Assembly (NCBI GenBank): GCA_002339725.1
Contig: DDKN01000056.1
Span: 1-16,505, forward strand
Direction: 5' to 3'
DNA from: Thiobacillus sp. UBA2597
GTDB lineage: Bacteria > Pseudomonadota > Gammaproteobacteria > Burkholderiales > Thiobacillaceae
Length of the DNA: 16,505 nucleotides
Part shown: piece after piece, positions 7,197-12,727 of the stretch
How the letters are laid out: each line of letters starts with the position of its first letter
Numbering within the stretch: position 1 is the first letter of the stretch
Notes under the pieces: model-generated
What the model was told of the DNA's origin: nothing
Databases searched by the model: none
What the model saw: the letters and a program-made list of their open reading frames with translations, nothing else
Translations under genes and position numbers: made by a program

Positions 7197-8257
7197 GTCG
7201 CGGCCCCTGCCAATCCTGGCGGGTAATCAGCGAGCCGGCGCGGCACACCGGGGCGGATCAGCTCAGCGACCACAGCGGCGGCGTTCTTGCCATGCTTCGC
7301 CATAAGGACGTTCACCAGGGGACCATAGGCTTGCTTGGCATAGTGGACCAGGGCACCTAGTGCGATCTTGGCGGCCTTGGCGATAGTGCGGACCTTCTCC
7401 TGGATGATCGAGAGGAAGCCGAAGCAGGCATAAGCCCCGGCCAGATAGACGCCGGGCCGCGTGAGCATGTCATAGGGCAGCACTCGACTTTGATCCTTGA
7501 ACTCAACTTCGGCCCGGACCCAGGGGCTTTCCGGGTCGCCTAGCTGCTTCCCCTTCTCGTAGATGCGGGCCATTTTGCCGTTGGCGCGGTTGCCGATGTA
7601 GAGGGTTCGGCCCTTGGGGCTACCCGCGGTGAGCCAATCGCCCTTGACCTGGTGCCCAGGGCGGCGGCCTCCGGTGCTGAATCCGTCCGCGTTGTACCAC
7701 TCCACCGCACGCTCGATGCTGAGGGTTTCGCCGTCATGGTCATCATGGGCGACATCTACACGTTTGAGCCGTGCGCCGTTGGCTTCCAGCCAATCCTGGA
7801 CCGCCTGCCAGTCCTTGACGTGGGCGCAGCCGGCACCGGTCAGGGAAACGTAGGCCGTCCCCTTCTGACCTTTCCCCCCTACTGCAAGGATGCCGTGGCC
7901 GCCCAGGTCGTAGGACTGCGAGTAACCGAAGGCCCCCTTGCCACGCGATGTGAGGGAGGAAACACCGAACAGGGCCGCAAGATGGGGAAGTAGCCAGCGG
8001 ATGGGATCGACCTCGGGCGGGGCGATGGTGAAGGCCAACCAATCGACGTGAGCCAACCGGGGCAAGGCCCCGGAGGGATTTTCCGAGGGGAAAGAGTTTC
8101 CCCCCGTAGTTACTATACGGGGGGAGGCCCTTCGCCCGCGCATACCGCCGGCGCCTGCGCGCTCGCCAGTATGCACAGGCTCAGGGGCCGTGCCCGAATG
8201 TTCACTAATGGGGAAGTTCTGTCCTGGCGGAATGCCAGGTGGATGTGTGGCAGGCAT
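7193..8257 (-). CDS. rep: Replication initiation protein, Rep_trans-like (rolling-circle type)
   Basis: From the preferred ATG (8255-8257), which has GAGG five bases upstream, the product is 354 residues. Residues 1-65 are Pro/Gly/Ser-rich. The domain starts near residue 67 (LPRLAHVDWLAFTI) and contains RVDVAHDDHDG (about 166-176) and ARIYEKG, whose Tyr233 is the candidate DNA-nicking tyrosine, followed by WVRAEVEFKDQ (Glu250 and Glu252). This is the pattern of Rep_trans (PF02486) initiators found in filamentous phages (RstA-like) and rolling-circle plasmids. A longer frame starts at GTG 8503 but crosses a non-coding, structured leader. A later non-ATG start after the 8099-8125 hairpin is also possible. 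The stop overlaps the next gene by four bases. Family assignment is from motifs only. Confidence 0.85.
   Translation of the reverse strand: MPATHPPGIPPGQNFPISEHSGTAPEPVHTGERAGAGGMRGRRASPRIVTTGGNSFPSENPSGALPRLAHVDWLAFTIAPPEVDPIRWLLPHLAALFGVSSLTSRGKGAFGYSQSYDLGGHGILAVGGKGQKGTAYVSLTGAGCAHVKDWQAVQDWLEANGARLKRVDVAHDDHDGETLSIERAVEWYNADGFSTGGRRPGHQVKGDWLTAGSPKGRTLYIGNRANGKMARIYEKGKQLGDPESPWVRAEVEFKDQSRVLPYDMLTRPGVYLAGAYACFGFLSIIQEKVRTIAKAAKIALGALVHYAKQAYGPLVNVLMAKHGKNAAAVVAELIRPGVPRRLADYPPGLAGAAT
8057..8125. other. Cluster of three hairpins near the rep 5' end (candidate nicking origin)
   Basis: Perfect inverted repeats occur in a row: CCGGGGC/GCCCCGG (8057-8063, 8067-8073, loop 3), TTTCC/GGAAA (8080-8084, 8089-8093, loop 4) and TCCCCCCGTA/TACGGGGGGA (8099-8108, 8116-8125, loop GTTACTA). 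They lie inside the N-terminal low-complexity coding part of rep. In pT181-type plasmids the double-strand origin lies inside the rep gene, and filamentous phage origins are also hairpin clusters. Confidence 0.5.
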
Positions 8258-8446
8258 GGCGACCTCATCGAATAGCATTGATGAAGTCACAAGACAGGGG
8301 CGCAAGCCTCTGTCTATTTGCCGCTGCTGCATTCCCCCTTGCGCTGCTTCTAATAGGCTAATGCATCCCTGGGCTACGGTCGCTCCCGTTTTTTCGGGTC
8401 CCGTTATTTGGGTCGTCTCAATACCGTCTTGTGACAGACGCTTTAA

Positions 8447-8475
8447 GCCTATGGCATTAAAAATGCATCTGTCAA
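8447..8475 (-). promoter_or_regulatory. Candidate rep promoter
   Basis: On the minus strand a perfect TTGACA (8475-8470) is followed, after 17 bp, by ATAGGC (8452-8447), a poor -10 box. It would place the start of the rep transcript about 180 bases before the rep ATG. Confidence 0.4.
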
Positions 8476-8484
8476 GTCCTGGCC

Positions 8485-8590
8485 GCGTTACCCACATACC
8501 CACAGCCGCGCTTCGCGCCCCTGGGCGCGCTGGTGCGTGGCGTCCGCCACGCGCGCCCAGGGCTTCGGGCTATGGATATGTGGATAACGC
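8485..8590. repeat. 106-bp imperfect palindrome, candidate replication origin or packaging-type hairpin
   Basis: Outer arms 8485-8506 and 8569-8590 pair over 22 positions, with 19 Watson-Crick pairs. All three exceptions are G-T wobbles when read on the minus strand. Inner arms CCCTGGGCGCGC (8519-8530) and its complement (8551-8562) are perfect, and GCGTGGCG/CGCCACGC (8535-8542, 8545-8552) forms the tip. It sits exactly between orf66 and the rep leader. Confidence 0.75.
8579..8587 (-). promoter_or_regulatory. DnaA box in the palindrome arm
   Basis: TTATCCACA on the minus strand matches the DnaA-box consensus perfectly. The opposite palindrome arm carries a one-mismatch copy, TTACCCACA, at 8488-8496 on the plus strand. 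Confidence 0.55.
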
Positions 8591-8791
8591 TCAGTGGTGA
8601 TTGATGCGAAAGCGGATCATCACCAAATCACCGAAGGTCAAACCGGGATGCCGGCGCATTGCCTCGTTCACCGTGGCAAATCCGACCTCCATAAGAAAAT
8701 CGGCGAAATACTCAACGTGCTCAGGTAGCATCGGAATCGTGGTAAGCGTCTGCATCTGTTCAACGCGTTCCTCGTCAATCTTGATTTTCAT
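8591..8791 (-). CDS. Small protein of unknown function (orf66)
   Basis: The 66-residue product (MKIKIDEERVEQMQ...) is charged and mostly helical by eye, with no membrane segment or recognisable domain. I prefer the ATG at 8789-8791 because GGTGA lies five bases upstream. A longer frame reaching 8875 would add 28 residues with no ribosome-binding site and would read through the arm-type site. It is the first gene of the element's one-strand series, separated from rep by the palindrome. In analogous small replicons this place is held by regulators or ssDNA-binding proteins, but nothing in the sequence proves either. Its promoter region contains the paired CGTAACCA octamers, so integrase or Xis binding could affect its expression. 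Confidence 0.6.
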   Translation of the reverse strand: MKIKIDEERVEQMQTLTTIPMLPEHVEYFADFLMEVGFATVNEAMRRHPGLTFGDLVMIRFRINHH

Positions 8792-8800
8792 ACTGTTCAC

Positions 8801-8820
8801 CGTAACCAAAACGTAACCAC
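8801..8820 (+). repeat. Candidate right arm-type integrase site (tandem octamers)
   Basis: CGTAACCA occurs at 8801-8808 and 8812-8819, again 11 bp apart, matching the left-end block (5989-6008) at 18 of 20 bases. An inverted third octamer TGGCTACG lies at 8856-8863. A 6-bp hairpin CCCGGA/TCCGGG is at 8831-8848 between them. Confidence 0.6.
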
Positions 8821-8924
8821 TGAGAAACCACCCGGACGGATTTCCGGGCTTCACGTGGCTACGTATGCCGAGCACGGGTGATGCAAGGCATTGATTTACA
8901 AAGTACGGTTAGGAATGGCAGCGC

Positions 8925-8972
8925 CTGTTAATCCGCAGGTCCCTGGTTCGAGCCCAGGTCGGGGAGCCAGAT
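8925..8972 (+). repeat. attR: 48-bp direct repeat copy 2
   Basis: Perfect copy of 5895-5942. Bases 8925-8969 are a tRNA-Asn fragment from the anticodon loop to CCA, without acceptor 5' strand, D-arm or promoter, so it is not a functional tRNA. It marks the right junction of the element. Confidence 0.95.
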
Positions 8973-8979
8973 CAAACAA

Positions 8980-9005
8980 AAAGGCCAGCCTTTGTGCTGG
9001 CCTTT
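8980..9005 (+). terminator. Original chromosomal tRNA-Asn terminator, now displaced
   Basis: AAAGGCCAGC (8980-8989) pairs perfectly with GCTGGCCTTT (8996-9005) around a 6-base loop, followed by a C/T-rich tail. It lies 10 bp after the CCA of the tRNA fragment, the place expected for the ancestral tRNA terminator. Confidence 0.8.
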
Positions 9006-9119
9006 CTCGTTTCTCCCGCCGCGCCTGCATTGGCTTTTAGCAAGGGCATGCCAGCCAAACTTAAAGTAAAGTCTTAAAAGTCAGTGGGTTATCGCGACTT
9101 TACCCCGCGCGAATTGCTT

Positions 9120-9159
9120 TATAATGAATTTTGAAGGGATTTTTTCCCTCCGAAAGGAG
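9120..9159 (+). promoter_or_regulatory. Promoter -10 box and structured leader of the 96-residue gene
   Basis: A perfect TATAAT is at 9120-9125, without a convincing -35 box; an 8-bp inverted repeat, GTAAAGTC (9066-9073) and GACTTTAC (9096-9103), lies just upstream. In the leader, CCCTCC (9146-9151) can pair either with the upstream AGGGA (9135-9139), or, through CTCC-GAAA-GGAG (9148-9159), with the Shine-Dalgarno itself. The two hairpins exclude each other. Confidence 0.5.
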
Positions 9160-9165
9160 CGCACA

Positions 9166-9456
9166 ATGCCGATTGAATCTGTCTCCAGCGCCGCCAGCGC
9201 GAGCAAATCCTACCTCGCCGAAACCAACCAGAAGCGCACTGCCCGATCTGAAAGCGGCATGACACCGGCCATGCCAGCCCAATCGAAACGGGATGAAGTG
9301 CAACTGAGTGCCCGGGCGCGCCAATTGGCAAGCCAATCGTCGGTTGATTCCTCCAACCGTCCCGATCAGGCCCAGTCCCCGGACAACAGCATGCGTGCAC
9401 CGCGTGGCTCGGCGGCCGACGCCATCGCCGCTTATCAGAAAGCGGCTCGGACCTAA
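9166..9456 (+). CDS. Unknown small protein, 96 residues
   Basis: The ATG at 9166-9168 follows AAAGGAG (9153-9159) by six bases, a strong ribosome-binding site. The product is Ser/Ala/Gln/Arg-rich, hydrophilic and probably disordered, with no signal peptide or membrane helix. A motif RDEVQLSARARQLA at about residues 42-55 resembles the short amphipathic helix seen in FlgM-like and flagellar accessory proteins, but no flagellar gene is nearby and I do not call it FlgM. It heads a probable two-gene unit with the next gene (14-bp gap). It lies just downstream of the tRNA-Asn insertion site and was the tRNA's neighbour before the element arrived. Confidence 0.65.
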   Translation: MPIESVSSAASASKSYLAETNQKRTARSESGMTPAMPAQSKRDEVQLSARARQLASQSSVDSSNRPDQAQSPDNSMRAPRGSAADAIAAYQKAART

Positions 9457-9470
9457 TCGACGAGCGGCTC

Positions 9471-9836
9471 ATGGACCTGGCGATCCCGGCCACGCGCTAT
9501 ACCACACCGGCTCCGATCCAGGATCGGAGCGGGGCCGTATTGCTCGCGCCTCAGCCGGTCGACGCCAGCAAGCCCGAGCTGGCGGCGCGCAACCGCCCGG
9601 AACAGGAGCGCCTCAACCAAGCCCGGCAACAGGCGCGCGCCCCGCTCCAGACTTCGAATCCGGCCACGGTCACATTGATCTCGCGCACCCGTACCGATTT
9701 CGAATACCAAGACGCCTTTTCGGTCATGAAGGTCACCGACAAGGACGTGCTGATTTATCAAGTGCCGGCCAAGGGCGCATTGGAAATCATCAAGGCCGAG
9801 GAGAAGCAGGCCTCGCGCATCGAAACCGCGGTCTGA
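9471..9836 (+). CDS. Unknown protein, 121 residues
   Basis: I do not recognise this family. The first 65 residues are Pro/Ala/Gln-rich with a basic stretch (NRPEQERLNQARQQARAP). The C-terminal 55 residues look folded (ATVTLISRTRTDFEYQDAFSVMKVTDKDVLIYQVPAKGALEIIKAEEKQ), alternating beta strands and a final helix. No signal peptide or membrane segment is visible. The ATG start at 9471 has only a weak GAG upstream. The 14-bp gap to the preceding gene suggests one transcript. Both proteins combine a disordered N-terminal part with a short structured end, so a shared function is possible but unproven. Confidence 0.6.
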   Translation: MDLAIPATRYTTPAPIQDRSGAVLLAPQPVDASKPELAARNRPEQERLNQARQQARAPLQTSNPATVTLISRTRTDFEYQDAFSVMKVTDKDVLIYQVPAKGALEIIKAEEKQASRIETAV

Positions 9837-9960
9837 ACCGCGTTCTTGTCCCGCCCAAGCCTCATCCGGCCCCGATCAAAGCAATTCGTGGCTGAAGCCG
9901 GCATGCCACAACCACCGTTCCGGCAAGACGTTAAACCATAATGGCCCATCGCCACGCAAT

Positions 9961-10013
9961 CAGGCACAACCTGGCCAGATGCCTGATCGGCCAGTTTTCG
10001 CCTGTATGCAGGC
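9961..10013. terminator. Nested inverted repeats between convergent unknown genes
   Basis: CAGGC (9961-9965) with GCCTG (9981-9985) interleaves with CTGGCC (9971-9976) and GGCCAG (9989-9994), the latter followed by TTTT: a possible pseudoknot or plus-strand terminator 135 bp after the 121-residue gene. GCCTG-TATG-CAGGC (10000-10013) is a separate hairpin directly after the stop of the minus-strand gene. Confidence 0.4.
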
Positions 10014-10484
10014 TCATGCCGTGGCTGTGCAGCGCCATTGGCCGCGATTCAGGAAGGTCGCCCCAGCCACATAGACCAGACCGGCCGGAATGGCGGCCAT
10101 CCAGTTCGTCGCCGCCAGCGTGAGCGTGGCGACCGCCCCGAGAATCACAACCCCCCAGCGCAGTCCAGCCGGGTGACGAAAGTTGTATTGGGCGGCATAG
10201 CCGGAAACGGGCTGTCCCTCCCGCGCCAAGGTGCACCGCACATCGCCGCCACTGAAGGCGCCATGCGATTCCGTCAGCGTCACCCGGTAGTCGTTGCCAT
10301 CATGGCTGAAGACCAGCTCTTGAACCGGCCCAAGGCCCCTGGCCTGCGCGCGCCACTGCCCGTTGACCGCCACGCGGTCATGCCGCCATGGGAAGCGCTT
10401 GCGCTGTACCACGATTTCACCGACCCCGAGCCGGAACCGGAATTGCAGGCTATGCCAAGTGATCTGTGCATTCTCGGTATCCAT
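10014..10484 (-). CDS. Unknown small inner-membrane protein
   Basis: The 156-residue product has a soluble, beta-strand-like N-terminal part (about residues 1-105, rich in alternating hydrophobic residues). Two closely spaced membrane helices follow (about 109-126 and 128-145), with a short basic tail. The ATG at 10482-10484 has GGAGG seven bases upstream. It follows the PhoD-like gene by 49 bp on the same strand and is probably cotranscribed. I know no family with certainty. The layout, a cytoplasmic beta domain followed by a helical hairpin, suggests a small membrane-anchored sensor or partner, but no catalytic motif can be seen. Confidence 0.65.
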   Translation of the reverse strand: MDTENAQITWHSLQFRFRLGVGEIVVQRKRFPWRHDRVAVNGQWRAQARGLGPVQELVFSHDGNDYRVTLTESHGAFSGGDVRCTLAREGQPVSGYAAQYNFRHPAGLRWGVVILGAVATLTLAATNWMAAIPAGLVYVAGATFLNRGQWRCTATA

Positions 10485-10533
10485 TGCCTTGCCTCCTCTT
10501 CCTCGTCGACCTCGTCATAGCCGGACATGATAC

Positions 10534-11820
10534 TCAGCGCAACACCAGGGCCCGGCTGAACAGCACCTTGCCACGGGCATTCAGCGCCGTCACGGTGATC
10601 GTCCCATCCGAAGCGATATCCAGGCGGCAGAAATTGTTCTGCGCCGTCTGCTCCAGTCGTCGTACCCCTTCATAACCGCGTGCACCGACCGGGTCCGGAG
10701 CCGAACTCAGGGCGGAACAGGTCAATTCATACAGGCTGCGACCGAGATGCTCACGCTCCAGTAACACCGTGTGATGCCGATCGCCGCTGAGGAACAGCAC
10801 CCCGGGGATCTGTTGGGACACCAACCAGTCGAGAAACGCACGGCGTTCACGCGGAGCCTGCTGCCAGCCTTCCTCGCTGGGATGATCGGACAACCATTGG
10901 CTGCCGCCTGCGATCAACTTCACCGGGGCGGTCGAGCGCTGCAGACCGGCCTGCAACCAGGCGATCTGGGCTGTACCGAGCATGGCCCTGCCCGGCGCCC
11001 CACGCGGGTCACGGTAGCTGCGTCCATCGGTCAGAAAGAGCTCGACCTCTCCCCGTCGTATCGAGGTGTAGAGGCCGCCGTCATGGGTCGCGGGCGGCGG
11101 ATTGGCCCAGTGACTGCGAAACACGCGCTGCGCCGCCGTGCGCTGGGGAAAGCTCCGGTCGGCATCGTTGGGGCCAAAGTCGTGGTCGTCCCAGATGGCA
11201 TAGTTCGGCATGGACTGCAGCAGTCCAGCCAGCGCGGGGTTGCGCCGTGCCGCCGCATAGGCCTCGATCATGCCCTGCTCGGAATACCACTCCCCGCTGC
11301 GGAAGTAGAGGTTGTCGCCGAGCCAGAGCATGGCCGGCGCGGGCTTGCCCTGGGCATCGGCGCGCAGGGCTGCCAGCATCCCGGAGGCCGCACCACCATC
11401 CGGCTCCGACAGACAGGAGCCCAGGTAGAGTGTCTGCCGTGCAAGATCGGCGGATGGCAGGTGCAGTGTGGTGTTCAATACCGGCCGATCGCCCCCGGCA
11501 AGACTGGCCTGCACCGTCTGCCCCGCAAGCCGCCACGGCAGGGCGAAACGGGCAGTGCCAGGCGCTGCCTGCTTGTCATTTTCCGCCGCGATCGCCTGCG
11601 TCCCGCCACCGGGCAGACCGAGGTGCAGGGTGTGCTCCACTCCCCGCGGCAAGCCGGTGAGCACCACCGTAAAACCACGACCCGGCTCTGCGCCCAGCAC
11701 CCAGACCGGCGTGACACCCCCGCTCCGCGGCCAGAATTGCCATGCCCCTGCCAACAGGAGCGCGAAGGCGACCAGCCAGCCGGCATATCGAGACCGGGAC
11801 TTCCGGGCGCGTCGGCTCAT
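10534..11820 (-). CDS. PhoD-like metallophosphatase, membrane-anchored
   Basis: From ATG 11818-11820 the product is 428 residues: a basic N-terminus, one signal-anchor helix (about 14-30, GWLVAFALLLAGAWQFW), a beta-rich N-terminal domain, then a PhoD-type calcineurin-like phosphatase domain. Visible metal and active-site motifs are GSC (134-136), GDNLY (168-172), WDDHDFGPND (210-219), DGRSYRDP and SGDRHHT (345-351). PhoD enzymes hydrolyse phosphodiesters or phosphomonoesters outside the cytoplasm using Ca/Fe-type centres. The start is uncertain: the frame runs back to GTG 11919, but no start has a clear Shine-Dalgarno, and this one places positive residues directly before the helix. No Pho box was recognised. 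Substrate is unknown. Confidence 0.85.
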   Translation of the reverse strand: MSRRARKSRSRYAGWLVAFALLLAGAWQFWPRSGGVTPVWVLGAEPGRGFTVVLTGLPRGVEHTLHLGLPGGGTQAIAAENDKQAAPGTARFALPWRLAGQTVQASLAGGDRPVLNTTLHLPSADLARQTLYLGSCLSEPDGGAASGMLAALRADAQGKPAPAMLWLGDNLYFRSGEWYSEQGMIEAYAAARRNPALAGLLQSMPNYAIWDDHDFGPNDADRSFPQRTAAQRVFRSHWANPPPATHDGGLYTSIRRGEVELFLTDGRSYRDPRGAPGRAMLGTAQIAWLQAGLQRSTAPVKLIAGGSQWLSDHPSEEGWQQAPRERRAFLDWLVSQQIPGVLFLSGDRHHTVLLEREHLGRSLYELTCSALSSAPDPVGARGYEGVRRLEQTAQNNFCRLDIASDGTITVTALNARGKVLFSRALVLR

Positions 11821-11922
11821 GTCATGGCCCAGCCGACAAAGAAAGAATCCCGTCATCCGGCCATTCCATATCGGCATCGCGCATCGGGGTGGACAGCCTA
11901 TCGAATCGAAAGGCGGCACTCT

Positions 11923-12402
11923 TCACGGCGTCTCGTCCTCCAGGGTCCGAACGATCGCGTGCACCGTGCCAAGGCCATAGCCGTCGGCGTCCCCGTCGTC
12001 GTGGCGAAATTGCTCAGCCAGGGTGGTCAGCGCCTGGTGTGCTGCGGCGACGAAGGCCTGGGGCTCGCCCAGATGCGAGAGCGTGTCGATGGCCGCCTCG
12101 GCCTGCTGGATGGCAGACAGTTCAATCACACCCACCTCGCCCCAATGGGCGGCATTGGCGAGCTTTTGTGCGGCACCAGCCCGCTGCCTGGCCAGCGCCA
12201 CATCCAAGGCCTGGCGGGCGGCCGCAACGTCTGGAAAGGCACGCAACGGCTTGGGGCGACCGCGGCGCTCCGGCCTGGCTGGCGCGGGTTCCGGCGGCGG
12301 TGGCGTGACACCCCTCGCCCACGGGTACCAAGCCTTGAACTGGGCGATGATGGCCGATGCCCGGCCAGGCATTCGCCGCTGAATCGATGGGTTCTCGTCC
12401 AC
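11923..12402 (-). CDS. Unknown protein, 159 residues
   Basis: A GTG start (12400-12402) with GAGGG six bases upstream gives a soluble protein with no signal or membrane segment. Residues 1-30 contain a helix ending in FKAWYPWARG. A Pro/Arg-rich linker follows (TPPPPEPAPARPERRGRPKPLRAF), and the remainder is Ala-rich helices (about 60-150). It precedes the PhoD-like gene on the same strand and probably starts that transcript. The Pro-linker between two helical parts recalls proteins that tether a partner, but no family is recognised. Confidence 0.6.
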   Translation of the reverse strand: MDENPSIQRRMPGRASAIIAQFKAWYPWARGVTPPPPEPAPARPERRGRPKPLRAFPDVAAARQALDVALARQRAGAAQKLANAAHWGEVGVIELSAIQQAEAAIDTLSHLGEPQAFVAAAHQALTTLAEQFRHDDGDADGYGLGTVHAIVRTLEDETP

Positions 12403-12727
12403 AAAGGGCCCTCTTGTTTAACCTGTGTGCCTGCCCACGGGTGCGGCCCCATCCGCAGCGCCGTCTGCATCACGCTGCAGCACGATCGGGTAGCCCGCCT
12501 TTGAACCTGGGGCAGTCAAGCAGGGGCTTTTTTGATACATGATATACGAAGCGCATATCCTGCCTTGTCCCGGGCGCGCGGCCTTGGCGGTCGCCGGCCT
12601 CTGATGCAAGAATGCGGCATCCATGCCCGCCGCTTGCACCCATTGAGCCCGATCTGGCAGCGTGGTCGGCCATTGGCATACAGCCGGCTTGTTGCTGCTC
12701 TGGACCGGCTCAGCCTACCAAACCGAA
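12403..12727. other. 325-bp gene-free stretch between divergent genes
   Basis: No convincing gene: open frames on both strands lack start signals and domain features. The sequence must carry promoters for the divergent 159-residue and secreted-protein genes, but I see only weak matches. A T-run with adjacent AT-rich DNA (about 12528-12550) stands out from the GC-rich surroundings. The stretch 12500-12530 briefly resembles a tRNA T-arm on the minus strand but does not fold as a tRNA. Confidence 0.4.

Larger units (their letters stand above)
8258..8590 (-). other. 333-bp non-coding region upstream of rep
   Basis: This is the only long gene-free stretch in the element. It holds a hairpin GACAGGGG/CCTCTGTC (8293-8314, one G-T wobble), a 10-bp inverted repeat pair GTCACAAGAC (8286-8295) and GTCTTGTGAC (8426-8435), and two near-tandem copies of CCCGTT..TTT.GGGT (8385-8399 and 8400-8413). 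It also holds a promoter-like sequence and the 106-bp palindrome listed separately. An open frame extends through it from GTG 8503 but has no domain similarity and lacks a good start, so I treat the region as regulatory or origin DNA. Confidence 0.6.
5895..8972 (-). mobile_element. 3,030-bp integrative element in tRNA-Asn (rep-xis-int, rolling-circle type)
   Basis: The element is bounded by perfect 48-bp direct repeats; one repeat plus the unique segment gives an excised circle of 3,030 bp. All four genes lie on the minus strand in the order orf66, rep, xis-like, int, with int next to the tRNA end. There are candidate integrase arm sites near both ends, a terminator at the left end, and structured non-coding DNA around the rep 5' end. 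No conjugation, coat, resistance or toxin gene is visible, so it is either self-replicating and vertically stable or mobilised by a helper. The one-strand gene layout and a Rep_trans-like initiator suggest a filamentous-phage-like or plasmid-like single-stranded replication cycle; this is inference. Intact genes and identical repeats suggest recent activity. Confidence 0.9.

Noticed and set aside
8258..8503. N-terminal extension of Rep starting at GTG 8503
   Set aside because: The extra 82 residues lack family similarity, cross structured DNA and a promoter-like sequence, and the ATG at 8257 has a much better ribosome-binding site.
9066..9093. Flagellar sigma28-type promoter (TAAAGTCT) before the 96-residue gene
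   Set aside because: The -35 part matches well but the expected GCCGATAA at the right spacing is absent.
10771..12504. 577-codon open frame on the plus strand opposite the PhoD-like cluster
   Set aside because: Composition is that of an antisense artefact and it runs through three supported minus-strand genes.
12486..12530. Possible tRNA or tRNA remnant on the minus strand
   Set aside because: A short GGTTCAAA resembles a T-loop, but no acceptor, D-arm or anticodon arm can be folded.
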